Positions 33,162-41,821 of a stretch of 64,000 bases of DNA are shown in pieces (positions within the stretch are counted from its first letter, which is position 1; each line of letters starts with the position of its first letter). This DNA is from JAJACP01 sp964350245 (GTDB lineage Bacteria; Chlamydiota; Chlamydiia; Chlamydiales; JAAKFR01), in contig CAYGJC010000004.1 in assembly GCA_964350245.1 (NCBI GenBank), forward strand, positions 60,805 through 124,804. Reading direction: 5' to 3'. Position numbers and translations under genes: made by a program. The notes beneath the pieces are model-generated. The model worked only from the letters and a program-made list of their open reading frames with translations. It did no database searches and was not told where the DNA came from.

Positions 33162-35078
33162 ATGATTAAACAGTCTTTCACTCTCCGTGTCTTGGTGATC
33201 AGTTTTCTCGTGCTGGCTCTTCCCCTTTTGATTGATTCGTTCCTTTTCTTTCAAAATTCATATGACGATACAATCCATGAGGCTAAAACAGATCTGCGGG
33301 AGGCAGCCAATTTCCGCACCTTTACCCTCACCGAAATTCAGCCGATCAAGCAGGTGTTACTAAAAGAACTGATCTATCTTCTCAATTTAGGTGACCAGCT
33401 TCCGGCTACAGATACCAATCGCCTCAATCAACAACTTGCTGAAGTGGCGCATATTGGGGGAGAGTTCGAACTGTTTCTCCTCAATTTGTCCAAAAGAGAC
33501 GAATTTAAAATCATTGCGGCTAGCTCGGAGCTTTTTGTGGATACCTTTTTCACTAGTTTTCGCAGGCTGGACCAGGTTGTGGATACAGGAGAGGGAAACT
33601 TTGTCCGCTATATTTATGATCAAGAGGAAAAACGCTATATTCCGTATGTATTTTTGGCCCGAGTAGTCAAGTCAAATCAAACAGGTGAACCTGCTGCTAT
33701 TCTCATGGCACGCGCAGAGATTGAAGAGGAATTGGGCTCTTTACTGTCGACGAATGGGGAAAAAAACAAGATCGACTTTGCTATTCTCAATGCCGACGGG
33801 ATTGTTTTTGCGGCAACAGATTCGAATTTGACAGGCAATTATTTTGATCCCCTCACTTCAGTGCGAAAAAAAGAAATTCTGGAATCGAGTCAACTGGGGA
33901 GTCGTTCTCTCCCCTTAAAGCCGATTCCGGTCATTAAAGGAGAGGATCCTCCCTTTTTTGAATTTATCTTTGCCGATCAGGTACAGATCGCCTATCGCTC
34001 CTTCATTTCTGATTTTGGGATCTCAGTGATAGCCTATTCGGCTAAAGAGGAGTTTTTTGCCAAGGCCGTTCGCCATTTTCTTTTTATCTACTCGCTGTAT
34101 GGCGTGATTTTGGTGATCGGCGGGGGAGTCACTTATTGGCTCTCGCTCTGGATCTCACGTCCTCTTAGACAACTCTCTTACTTAATGGGTGAGGTGAGAG
34201 AGGGAAATCTCGATGTACGCTTTGAAAAGCAACGCTTTGGCTTTGAGATCAATATTCTAGGAGAGATATTCAACAATACGTTGGTTACCCTATTAGAAAA
34301 TATCCAAAAGGCAGAAGATGAGCGGGTAAAAAAAGAGATGTACCAGAGGGAAGTGGCAATTGGTAGGCAGGTTCAGCGGAGTTTGCTCCCCTCGCAGGTT
34401 CCAAAAATCTCCGGAGCTGAGGTGGCCGGCACCTATTTGCCTGCTAATGAGGCGGGAGGAGACTTTTACGGCTACCTCTCGCGTCTTTCAAGTGTCGGTG
34501 AAGAGATCCTTATGATTAGTGTGGCTGACGCAGCAGGGAAGGGAATTTCACCTTGTCTCTATGCACTATCGGCGCGTAGCTTGTTCCGCACGTATGCACG
34601 TCTAATCGATGATCCTGCAGATATTCTCAGTCGCACCAATAATGCTTTTATCGCGGATACTGGAGATACAGGGATGTTTGTGACGATTTTTGCGGCGACC
34701 TACCATGCCCAATCTAAAATTCTTTCCTACTACTCTTGTGGACATATTCCTCCTATTGTGCGTAGAGCAGATGGAAGTTTGATCCACTTAGAGCACTCAG
34801 GTATTGCTTTGGGTTTGAAAGAATCAAAAGAGTACGCTGCCGATTCCATTCAGCTGGCTAGTGGGGATCTGGTTCTTTTTTACACGAATGGTTTAGTCGA
34901 AGCGATTAATGCTAGCCGCCAACCTTTTTCTGAGAAGCGGTTGAGGCAATGTTTAAAGAACCAAAAATGGACCACAGCAGGGCAAGTAGTTGAGGGGTTA
35001 ACAGCAGAACTCCAATCCTTTACCGGAAGCGCCTCGCAAAGTGAAGAGGTGACAATTGTGGCGCTGAAAATTGAATGA
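33162..35078 (+). CDS. RsbU paralogue with substituted metal-binding residues
   Basis: 638 residues with the same architecture as the preceding gene: N-terminal helix, extracytoplasmic region, second helix (YSLYGVILVIGGGVTYWLSL), HAMP linker and PP2C-like domain. The first two metal-site aspartates remain (D434 in GGDFYG and D456 in VADAAGKG). The other two are changed: YTDG is now YTNG (N576) and the terminal DD is now EE (E628/E629 in SEEVTIVAL). The enzyme may therefore be inactive or weak and act as a sensor or scaffold. It starts 4 bp after rsbU. C. trachomatis has a hypothetical gene at the same place (CT589), recalled as similar in design. Confidence 0.88.
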   Translation: MIKQSFTLRVLVISFLVLALPLLIDSFLFFQNSYDDTIHEAKTDLREAANFRTFTLTEIQPIKQVLLKELIYLLNLGDQLPATDTNRLNQQLAEVAHIGGEFELFLLNLSKRDEFKIIAASSELFVDTFFTSFRRLDQVVDTGEGNFVRYIYDQEEKRYIPYVFLARVVKSNQTGEPAAILMARAEIEEELGSLLSTNGEKNKIDFAILNADGIVFAATDSNLTGNYFDPLTSVRKKEILESSQLGSRSLPLKPIPVIKGEDPPFFEFIFADQVQIAYRSFISDFGISVIAYSAKEEFFAKAVRHFLFIYSLYGVILVIGGGVTYWLSLWISRPLRQLSYLMGEVREGNLDVRFEKQRFGFEINILGEIFNNTLVTLLENIQKAEDERVKKEMYQREVAIGRQVQRSLLPSQVPKISGAEVAGTYLPANEAGGDFYGYLSRLSSVGEEILMISVADAAGKGISPCLYALSARSLFRTYARLIDDPADILSRTNNAFIADTGDTGMFVTIFAATYHAQSKILSYYSCGHIPPIVRRADGSLIHLEHSGIALGLKESKEYAADSIQLASGDLVLFYTNGLVEAINASRQPFSEKRLRQCLKNQKWTTAGQVVEGLTAELQSFTGSASQSEEVTIVALKIE

Positions 35079-37891
35079 TGTTCCAGTTTCTACAAAAGAG
35101 TTTTGAAAACGCAGCAAGAGCACATTCGTATGTGGATCCCCTTGAAGATCTGCTCTGCAATGAATCCATCACACTTTGTGCAGAGTTTGATCAGACTCCC
35201 TTTCAAGAGAGTTGGTCGTGGCGTAATACCCACATGGCGCGAGAGCTAAGCGCTCATCTAATTGATGAAAAGGGAGAATTTAAGCGCAAGATTCTTCTTA
35301 AAGCGATCCGCATTCTCGAGAGATCTTGCTACTCTCTTGGTCCTGATCGGCACCATGATGCGCATAGGCTCTCTCACGTTCTCAAAGTTCTGCGCCTCTT
35401 TTCTAAGGAGTCGGCCTACCCCAAAGCGCTTAAGCGGATTTACCGTCCAGATCATCACCAAGGCGCGATTCAGTTGATTCGGGAAACTCTTTTTATTCCT
35501 GAAAAGATTCCCGTTACAAATGCTCATGCACGTAGGGCGGCTCTTTCTGCACTTCTCACAGAGCTACGTCAAAGCGTGGGCTCCTGCTTTGCGACAGCAC
35601 CCGCTATTATGATTCAACAGGAACAACCTCTCCAGTTTCTTTCTGATATCGGACAACTCTTTGGAACAGGAAGGCTCACACGCGTCTATGAAGGTGTTGA
35701 GTATACAGTGCCTCTAAGTGTGAATTGGGGAGCGGGGGATCTTTACCGTCCGATTTACCTCTCTTCTTTGGGAAACGACCCTCTTCAGAAAGCGGCTTCC
35801 TCTCCGGGTTTAAGAGCTGCATTTGAAGCGACTCGGTTGGAAAATCCATTTGCAAACTCACAAGAGTGGATAAAACAGCTGGATCCGTTTTCTCTGATCA
35901 CGGCAGACACATTTCTTCGGCATGCTCTTTTAAAGCGGTATGGGGTCACTGAGGATGAGGTAAAAGAGCAGCAAGAGAGACCTATCGTGGGGTTTGCTCA
36001 ACAACTCTTGATTCAAACGCCCCACCTGCACGCCGGAAAAGGGACTGCTTGCACGCAGTTTTTAAACGCTTATGAGAAAGGAAAAAATGCATTTAAAGCT
36101 CTTACAGATAATGCGTTGCTTAAGTCCTGGGAGTTCACTCTGGCCTCTCTTTCCGAGTCGAAAGCAGATTGTGCAAGGTGGAATCTCTACATTAGTTTAG
36201 GGTTTCAGCCTGAAGAGCCGTTTGGAATTGGTCAAAGCCTTCATGAGTATCTACAAAAGAAGATTGATCAACTCAACGACGAACTGGAAGAGTACCAGTC
36301 GCGCTACGACCATCTTTTTGCCCAAGCCAAGTATTTGGAGGGGCGTATCCGAAGAGCTTCAGCCTCTGAATTGGAGTGGCTGCGTGCCGATTACAGGATG
36401 CGGCAGCAAGAGATTAATCGCACGTTAAGCGAGAGGGATGAAGCGCATGATAAAGGAAGGAGGCTATCGGGTTTACTCCCTTTTTTAGTCGATTTTTATG
36501 GACAGAAGATGAAGAGCTACTTCCAGGAGGTTTATGATGCGGAGATGCTCGATATAAACTCTACTCTCTACGATGATAGCCCAGCAGGTTTTCGTTTGCT
36601 TTACAAGCATGGCAGGACGCATACGGCTCTTTGGAGCCTGATTCATACTCCTGCCGAATATATCCAGCACCTGAGTGCCTTTTTTGTGGCAACAGAAAAT
36701 GAGCTGCAGCAATTGCCTGAGATGGAGGGAATAGGGCGTGAGCTCTCTGAGCTTATTACCACGATCGTTACCACCATTAAGCGCCCTGAGTTTCTTGATT
36801 CATCCTATTCGCGTCTGGCACGCGCCTACAAAGAGCCTCTAAAGAGCCTAGAACAAGTCAAACGCAAACCGTGGGTCTACATTTCAGGCGGGACGATGGG
36901 AACGCTGATTAGCTGTTATTATGGAAGTCCGCATTCTCCAACCGAAGTGAGACGCTGGGTAGAGAGCCCAACAGAGCTTCTTGCTTTTTTCATCGATACG
37001 GTGCGTGAGCTACCCTTGAGTACTCAGAGACTCTTTGAGAAGGAGCAGGATCGCTCAATGCTTGCCTCCTCTCCTACGCACGCTTTTTTGTGTAAACCGG
37101 GGTGGAGTTTGTTTCGCAAAGCATGGGAGAGCGATCTCTATACCTATACATGGATTCGTGATGTCTGGAACCATCCACAGCAACGCTTTTTGGACGAAAA
37201 CATTCTCGATAGTCGCATGATGGACTTTCTTTTTTCCGAGCTCTTAAACTTTATCCCTCCAGGCTACCAGCCACTGGTAAAAAACATTTTGCAAGGGTTT
37301 CCCTATTCCATGCGCTCCAACGAATTTAGAGACTATGTAATCCGCGCACTCTCGTATGAGAAGTGGCTCCGTCCTGGGCTCATTGCTGAAGAGCTGGACG
37401 CTATTCTCTACCGCTGCCTCCCTCTTTTCCCTGAACATGCGCTTGAAGAGAAGCTTCGGGCGGTGTTTGAGGCAACCGATGAAATAGACGATCGCCTCAA
37501 TGCTCGCCTCAACAAGCGTCTTGAGTCTTTGGATGTGGGGCGGTATCAGATCTTTTCAGCCACACAGTTACGGGATATCGCCAAAGCACTCATCATGGAA
37601 ATGACAGGCTCCACTCGCTCATCGATTCCGTTTCACCAAAAGATTACAGGAGCAATGCAAAAGCTGGGTTTCGGCTATCCGGAGCCCTTTTTGATGGCTG
37701 ACACCAATTGGGTGAAAAACACCTTTGGCTTTACGGTAAATCCAGGAACAGGAGAGGTGGAATTTTGGCGCTTCGATGACTGTGGTAGTGAAGGAAGACC
37801 CATTGCGCAATGGCGTCGTTATCTGAATGGAGTCGACCGACAAGAATGGGGGCTTTACGTTGCGCCCTCCGAGTATGGACAATTCCTTTGA
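35075..37891 (+). CDS. Conserved chlamydial 938-residue protein (CT590-like) with GSCFA motif
   Basis: A large soluble protein without signal peptide. It begins MMFQFLQKSFENAARAHSYVDPLEDLL and overlaps the previous stop codon (ATGA). Around residue 165-178 it has LRQSVGSCFATAPAIMIQ, which resembles the nucleophile segment of papain-fold cysteine proteases (Cys171). A charged coiled-coil lies at about residues 395-475 (QKKIDQLNDELEEYQSRYDH and following). The C-terminus has FLMADTNWVKNTFGFTVNP and GEVEFWRFDDC, in a region where such enzymes place His/Asn, but no clear His is visible there. Position after the RsbU pair equals CT590 in my memory. Protease-like is a hypothesis only; I know no tested function. 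Confidence 0.75.
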   Translation: MMFQFLQKSFENAARAHSYVDPLEDLLCNESITLCAEFDQTPFQESWSWRNTHMARELSAHLIDEKGEFKRKILLKAIRILERSCYSLGPDRHHDAHRLSHVLKVLRLFSKESAYPKALKRIYRPDHHQGAIQLIRETLFIPEKIPVTNAHARRAALSALLTELRQSVGSCFATAPAIMIQQEQPLQFLSDIGQLFGTGRLTRVYEGVEYTVPLSVNWGAGDLYRPIYLSSLGNDPLQKAASSPGLRAAFEATRLENPFANSQEWIKQLDPFSLITADTFLRHALLKRYGVTEDEVKEQQERPIVGFAQQLLIQTPHLHAGKGTACTQFLNAYEKGKNAFKALTDNALLKSWEFTLASLSESKADCARWNLYISLGFQPEEPFGIGQSLHEYLQKKIDQLNDELEEYQSRYDHLFAQAKYLEGRIRRASASELEWLRADYRMRQQEINRTLSERDEAHDKGRRLSGLLPFLVDFYGQKMKSYFQEVYDAEMLDINSTLYDDSPAGFRLLYKHGRTHTALWSLIHTPAEYIQHLSAFFVATENELQQLPEMEGIGRELSELITTIVTTIKRPEFLDSSYSRLARAYKEPLKSLEQVKRKPWVYISGGTMGTLISCYYGSPHSPTEVRRWVESPTELLAFFIDTVRELPLSTQRLFEKEQDRSMLASSPTHAFLCKPGWSLFRKAWESDLYTYTWIRDVWNHPQQRFLDENILDSRMMDFLFSELLNFIPPGYQPLVKNILQGFPYSMRSNEFRDYVIRALSYEKWLRPGLIAEELDAILYRCLPLFPEHALEEKLRAVFEATDEIDDRLNARLNKRLESLDVGRYQIFSATQLRDIAKALIMEMTGSTRSSIPFHQKITGAMQKLGFGYPEPFLMADTNWVKNTFGFTVNPGTGEVEFWRFDDCGSEGRPIAQWRRYLNGVDRQEWGLYVAPSEYGQFL

Positions 37892-37932
37892 CATTTACAA
37901 AAACATAAAAGGTGTCTATAAACGTTACCGTT

Positions 37933-39237
37933 ATGAGCCATCTTGTGAAAAAAATTCTTTTTATTCTTCTGTTTTTCGGTTACGCCACTCCCTTTTTTGC
38001 CGCTCCGGATAATTTAGGTCCGACTGCCTCGGGATTTCTCTCTGAGGGAGACTTTGGCCCTGAAGATAACGATTTTGTCGATCCGCACGTTTTACGTGAC
38101 TTCATCGAGAGTAAGGGTTTGATCGAGTGTCGAAAAAAATCGGGTTTGCTCACGATTGCCGGAGACGTGCGTGCGCGCTGGATTTCTGCTGGCGAGCAAG
38201 TGAATGGGTTTAAGAAGCGTGGGCAAGGGACGGCTGTGGGGATCAATCGCTACAAAAGTGAGGTCAACCTCTTTTTCGACTACGTGGCTCCTCGTTCCTG
38301 GGTCTCAACGAAGCTCAAGTGGGTGAATTTTGATGGAAAAGATGGAGGAACGGCCACACGCGTCGAAATGGACCGTGCCTTCATCGGCTATGATATCTAC
38401 AAAGAAGGAAAAGAAGATTTCTATATTGAAATCGGACGGAGTAAACTCGATTACATCTACGATTCCCGGGTTGAGTTTTGCAGCACCTTTGATGGGATCC
38501 ACCTTTATTACACGCGTTGTTGGAAGACTGTGGGTGATTTTGTCATTCATGGGGGCCCTTTCATCATTGATAGCTTTACTAATCACTACGCTTGGATTCT
38601 TGAGACGGGAATCATTAACTTTCGTGGCACAGGATTGGGCTTCAAATACAGTATTGTAGACTGGCATAGGGGAGCACGCACTCTTGACTATGGCAATAGA
38701 CCTAAAGCCGGCAAAACATTGGTGGGTCAAAATCCTCGCTACTCCTTTATTGTCTCTCAGATGCTCTTTGGTTATGAGCGTAAAATTGATTTCATGCACT
38801 GCAAGACACTCTACATTTATGGAGCTGTTTTAGCTAACCATGATGCAAAACGCACACCAACGACCAATGGAAAAAAACTCAATGGAGCGTGGTACGCCGG
38901 CTTTACATTGGGTAAATTGTGTAAAGCCTGTGACTGGTCCATCGATATTAATTATCAGAGCGTCCAGGCTCAAGCGATTCCCGAATATGATTTATGCGGG
39001 ATTGGGCATGGGAATGCAGACAACGGCTTGCTTTCGGACGCCATTTTGGATGGTCTAGGCCCTGGGGCCGCTCGTGGCTTTACGAATTACAAGGGATGGT
39101 CGTTTAGTGGTCTGTATGCGATGACAGACAACCTCTCTTTGCGCGCGCAGGGGCAGTATACCCGTCCGCGTAACAAGAGCATTGGCGGCGATTTTCGTTA
39201 CAAGGCTTTCGAAATGTCTGTCATCTACGCCTTCTAA
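37933..39237 (+). CDS. Outer-membrane beta-barrel protein (MOMP/porin-like), cysteine-rich
   Basis: About 434 residues. The signal peptide (HLVKKILFILLFFGYATPFFAAPD) is followed by a polar segment (residues ~25-75) and alternating strands such as VSTKLKWVNFDG, FYIEIGRSKLDYIYDSRVEF and DWSIDINYQSVQ. The last residues are MSVIYAF, ending in the phenylalanine that directs barrel insertion by BamA. About ten cysteines are spread along the chain, as expected for chlamydial outer-membrane proteins cross-linked in elementary bodies. I prefer the ATG at 37933; an in-frame GTG at 37912 adds seven residues. Not recognised as canonical OmpA. Confidence 0.75.
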   Translation: MSHLVKKILFILLFFGYATPFFAAPDNLGPTASGFLSEGDFGPEDNDFVDPHVLRDFIESKGLIECRKKSGLLTIAGDVRARWISAGEQVNGFKKRGQGTAVGINRYKSEVNLFFDYVAPRSWVSTKLKWVNFDGKDGGTATRVEMDRAFIGYDIYKEGKEDFYIEIGRSKLDYIYDSRVEFCSTFDGIHLYYTRCWKTVGDFVIHGGPFIIDSFTNHYAWILETGIINFRGTGLGFKYSIVDWHRGARTLDYGNRPKAGKTLVGQNPRYSFIVSQMLFGYERKIDFMHCKTLYIYGAVLANHDAKRTPTTNGKKLNGAWYAGFTLGKLCKACDWSIDINYQSVQAQAIPEYDLCGIGHGNADNGLLSDAILDGLGPGAARGFTNYKGWSFSGLYAMTDNLSLRAQGQYTRPRNKSIGGDFRYKAFEMSVIYAF

Positions 39238-39287
39238 TTTAGGTTTTTTGGTTTCAAAGGCCAGTACAGTGTGACGTTGACTACCTT

Positions 39288-40061
39288 CTACCAGGGCTGG
39301 ATGATTTCTTGGGCATATTCGAAAGGATGTGTGTCGATCTCCACATATCCCGTAAACGGATGATCGAGCGAAAAGACCATAAAGAGCAAAAACGCAATAA
39401 TATTGGCCAAAAAGAGAACGAGAAGCAGCTTGAAAAACAGCAGATCGATCTTGAAAAAGCAGGGAATAGAGGTCAAAAATAGACCACCTACAATCAGCAG
39501 TACCCACCGTAATATCCCAACAGAACTTGAATTGTTGAAAATGCGCGTCAAGCGAGCTTTGGAAAACTCATTGAGCTTTAGGATGGATTCTGTATACCAA
39601 ATTTTGTCTTTTTCCGTTTTGGGTGTATAGCTGTAATACACCTGCCAAATCTCGTGTACAAGATCATCCCCCCGTTCAAGAGCCCCGGGCCATTCCATTT
39701 TGGGCCACTCTTGATAAATTGCCTGAGCTAAATATTGTTTGAGTTTAGATTGAATGGCCTCTTCCATCTCAGGTTCAAAAACAGTCGAGTCTCGGTAGAG
39801 GTCCACGAGATTTTTTGACTCGGTTTGGATGGTGCGCTTGACATCGTAGAATCGCTCCCAAACGTCCCAAACAATAAAACTTAGAAAAAGAGCGTAGATG
39901 ATGCCGCAAATTTGAAAAATCAAAGAGGTATAATGACGAAATTGAGTGGGGTCGACATGCCACTTTTTTTTGTGAAAAAGAAGTACAGATCCCACTGCAA
40001 CAAAGTTAAATAGAACAAAAAGCGCAAAAGCGCGCAGGTACCACCACGTATCTAGACTCAT
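39288..40061 (-). CDS. DUF4239 (bestrophin-like domain) membrane protein
   Basis: 257 residues. Two helices at the N-terminus (YLRAFALFVLFNFVAVGSVLLF and YTSLIFQICGIIYALFLSFIVW), a long cytoplasmic helical stretch (residues ~70-170, with ERFYDVKRTIQTESKNLVDLYRD), and two C-terminal helices (WVLLIVGGLFLTSIPCFF and LLLVLFLANIIAFLLFMVFSL). The final HPFTGYVEIDTHPFEYA segment is typical of the DUF4239 family. Related proteins may form ion channels, but the function is not established. Monocistronic. Confidence 0.82.
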   Translation of the reverse strand: MSLDTWWYLRAFALFVLFNFVAVGSVLLFHKKKWHVDPTQFRHYTSLIFQICGIIYALFLSFIVWDVWERFYDVKRTIQTESKNLVDLYRDSTVFEPEMEEAIQSKLKQYLAQAIYQEWPKMEWPGALERGDDLVHEIWQVYYSYTPKTEKDKIWYTESILKLNEFSKARLTRIFNNSSSVGILRWVLLIVGGLFLTSIPCFFKIDLLFFKLLLVLFLANIIAFLLFMVFSLDHPFTGYVEIDTHPFEYAQEIIQPW

Positions 40062-40090
40062 AACCGTGATGCTAGCGTTTAGCTATTTTT

Positions 40091-41821
40091 TTAGCCATGT
40101 CCGTTTCCGTAAAATACGCGAATGGTGCCTTTCATGAGGCTTTTGAGCTCTGTAAACCACCCGGATGTTTCGGGTCTACTCCGAGATATGTGAATGGGCA
40201 GGATGGGAACGGAAATATCCTTGAGCGTTTTTTTTAGCTCTTTTTCCCACTCCTTTAAACTACTGGAGGGCATATCTACTGGCTGCATCAGACACACCGA
40301 CTGTCCTGCTTTCAACTCAGCTTTGACAGCCTCAAGGGCTGGAGGACCAATCGGAGAGAAGTGCTCGATGTCAATGGGAATGAGCCATAGTAGCCCATAC
40401 AAAAAGGACTTTTTCTTGTTGATGCGCCCCTTAGGGACAATGTAGCGGGTCATCCGAGGCAGGGTGGTCATGACCACAAGAGTGTCCAGCCAGCTGGTTC
40501 GAGGAGCAACGAGTAGTGTGGGTTGAATGGCCTTGATGCGCCGCCTTCCCGTCACCTTGATCCGGCAGAAAATTTTGGCTCCCGTTGCCACGATCAAGCG
40601 GAGCACCTGATCAGCAAAGAGCAGAAGTAAAAACAGACCCATCAAAAAAGTTAAAATCCCCACAATGAAAAAGCCGGTAGCCGCTGTTAGATCCAATAGA
40701 TTCCCAAAAAAAGCAATCAACCCCGAGGCTATAATCACGCCTATAAAACTCAAAAAGTTGGAGGCCGCAACATTTTGTCCTCTGTCTTTTTCAGGGCTAG
40801 CGATTTGAATAAAGGTATCGATGGGAACAATGTAGAATCCCCCACAAATGCCAAGTGCGATTAACAAGGGAACAACAACAAAAAAGTGCCCGGCAAAGAG
40901 AAAAAGGGCGATAAAGCAAATCGAGACACCGATTGCAGCCAGAGGAACAAAGCCAAGCTCTACCTGGTCTCCTGAGAAACGGCCTGCAAAAAAGGAGCCG
41001 ATTCCAATGCCAATAGCTGTCATCAAAAAAAGGTAACCCCCTTGGATCTCAGATAGGTGGAGCGACTGAATGGTAAAGGGGATGATATTGAGTTGGGCGT
41101 AGGCTCCCATAAAAAGAAAATAAGCGGCAAAAACAATCACAGGGAAGAGGTAGCGTCGCTTTTTGGACTTTTGAAGACTACGGACAATGGTCGACAAAAA
41201 ACGAGCAGATATTTTTTTACGAGCCGCAAGTGGCTTGGTTTTTTTGATTTTCAAACTGAAAAGCGTGCCAATGATGGCAATGATCACGCAGAAAAAGACG
41301 GCAAAGACAAAATTGCGGTGGGTGATTTCGGTGATGAAGGAAGCAAAAAATGTACCTAAGATAATGGCTAAGTAAGTAGCAGCGGTGATCATGCCGTTGC
41401 AGCGCGGGACATCATCTTGTTTGACAAGCTCCGGAATGATTCCATACTTGCAGGGAGAAAAAAGGGCGCTATGGGTCGCCATTAAAAAAAGAACGATATA
41501 TCCACCTACAACAGACTTAAAAATGAAGGCTATCACCCCCAAGGACGTTGAGAGAATGTCGATCAGTCGGGTAAGGTAGATGATCGTTCGCTTGCTATAG
41601 CGATCTGCCAGCGTTCCGGCTGTGGAGGCAAAAAGAATAAACGGAATGACAAAAATGGCGCCGGCGAGCGATAGAATTGTGTTGCTATACTCCTCACCCT
41701 TAATGGAAATAAGAAAAAAGACCAAGAGGAGCTTATAGAGATTATCATTTAATGCCGCAAAAAATTGGGTAAAATTGAGCGCAGAAAAAGAACTCAGCAG
41801 TTTTGGTTTAGAAGCAGACAT
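40091..41821 (-). CDS. LplT-like MFS transporter fused to a degenerate PlsC-type acyltransferase
   Basis: 576 residues. About 400 residues form a twelve-helix MFS domain of the lysophospholipid flippase type (LNFTQFFAALNDNLYKLLLVFF, GTLADRYSKRTIIYLTRLID). The remaining ~160 residues are PlsC-like (RRIKAIQPTLLVAPRTSWLDT, RYIVPKGRINKK, LLWLIPIDI). In active acyltransferases the first motif is N-H-x4-D; here it is P440-R441-T-S-W-L-D446, so the catalytic histidine is Arg. Homologous LplT-Aas fusions import lysophosphatidylethanolamine and re-acylate it. Here transport may remain while acylation is lost, unless another enzyme supplies it. The 5' end overlaps the divergent recC frame. Confidence 0.82.
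   Translation of the reverse strand: MSASKPKLLSSFSALNFTQFFAALNDNLYKLLLVFFLISIKGEEYSNTILSLAGAIFVIPFILFASTAGTLADRYSKRTIIYLTRLIDILSTSLGVIAFIFKSVVGGYIVLFLMATHSALFSPCKYGIIPELVKQDDVPRCNGMITAATYLAIILGTFFASFITEITHRNFVFAVFFCVIIAIIGTLFSLKIKKTKPLAARKKISARFLSTIVRSLQKSKKRRYLFPVIVFAAYFLFMGAYAQLNIIPFTIQSLHLSEIQGGYLFLMTAIGIGIGSFFAGRFSGDQVELGFVPLAAIGVSICFIALFLFAGHFFVVVPLLIALGICGGFYIVPIDTFIQIASPEKDRGQNVAASNFLSFIGVIIASGLIAFFGNLLDLTAATGFFIVGILTFLMGLFLLLLFADQVLRLIVATGAKIFCRIKVTGRRRIKAIQPTLLVAPRTSWLDTLVVMTTLPRMTRYIVPKGRINKKKSFLYGLLWLIPIDIEHFSPIGPPALEAVKAELKAGQSVCLMQPVDMPSSSLKEWEKELKKTLKDISVPILPIHISRSRPETSGWFTELKSLMKGTIRVFYGNGHG

Noticed and set aside
37888..37922. TTGACA ... TATAAA before the outer-membrane barrel gene
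   Set aside because: The spacer is about 23 bp, outside the usual range, so it is not listed as a promoter.
38305..38799. 164-residue frame antisense to the outer-membrane barrel gene
   Set aside because: No signal peptide, no motif and no ribosome site; the sense frame has clear barrel features.
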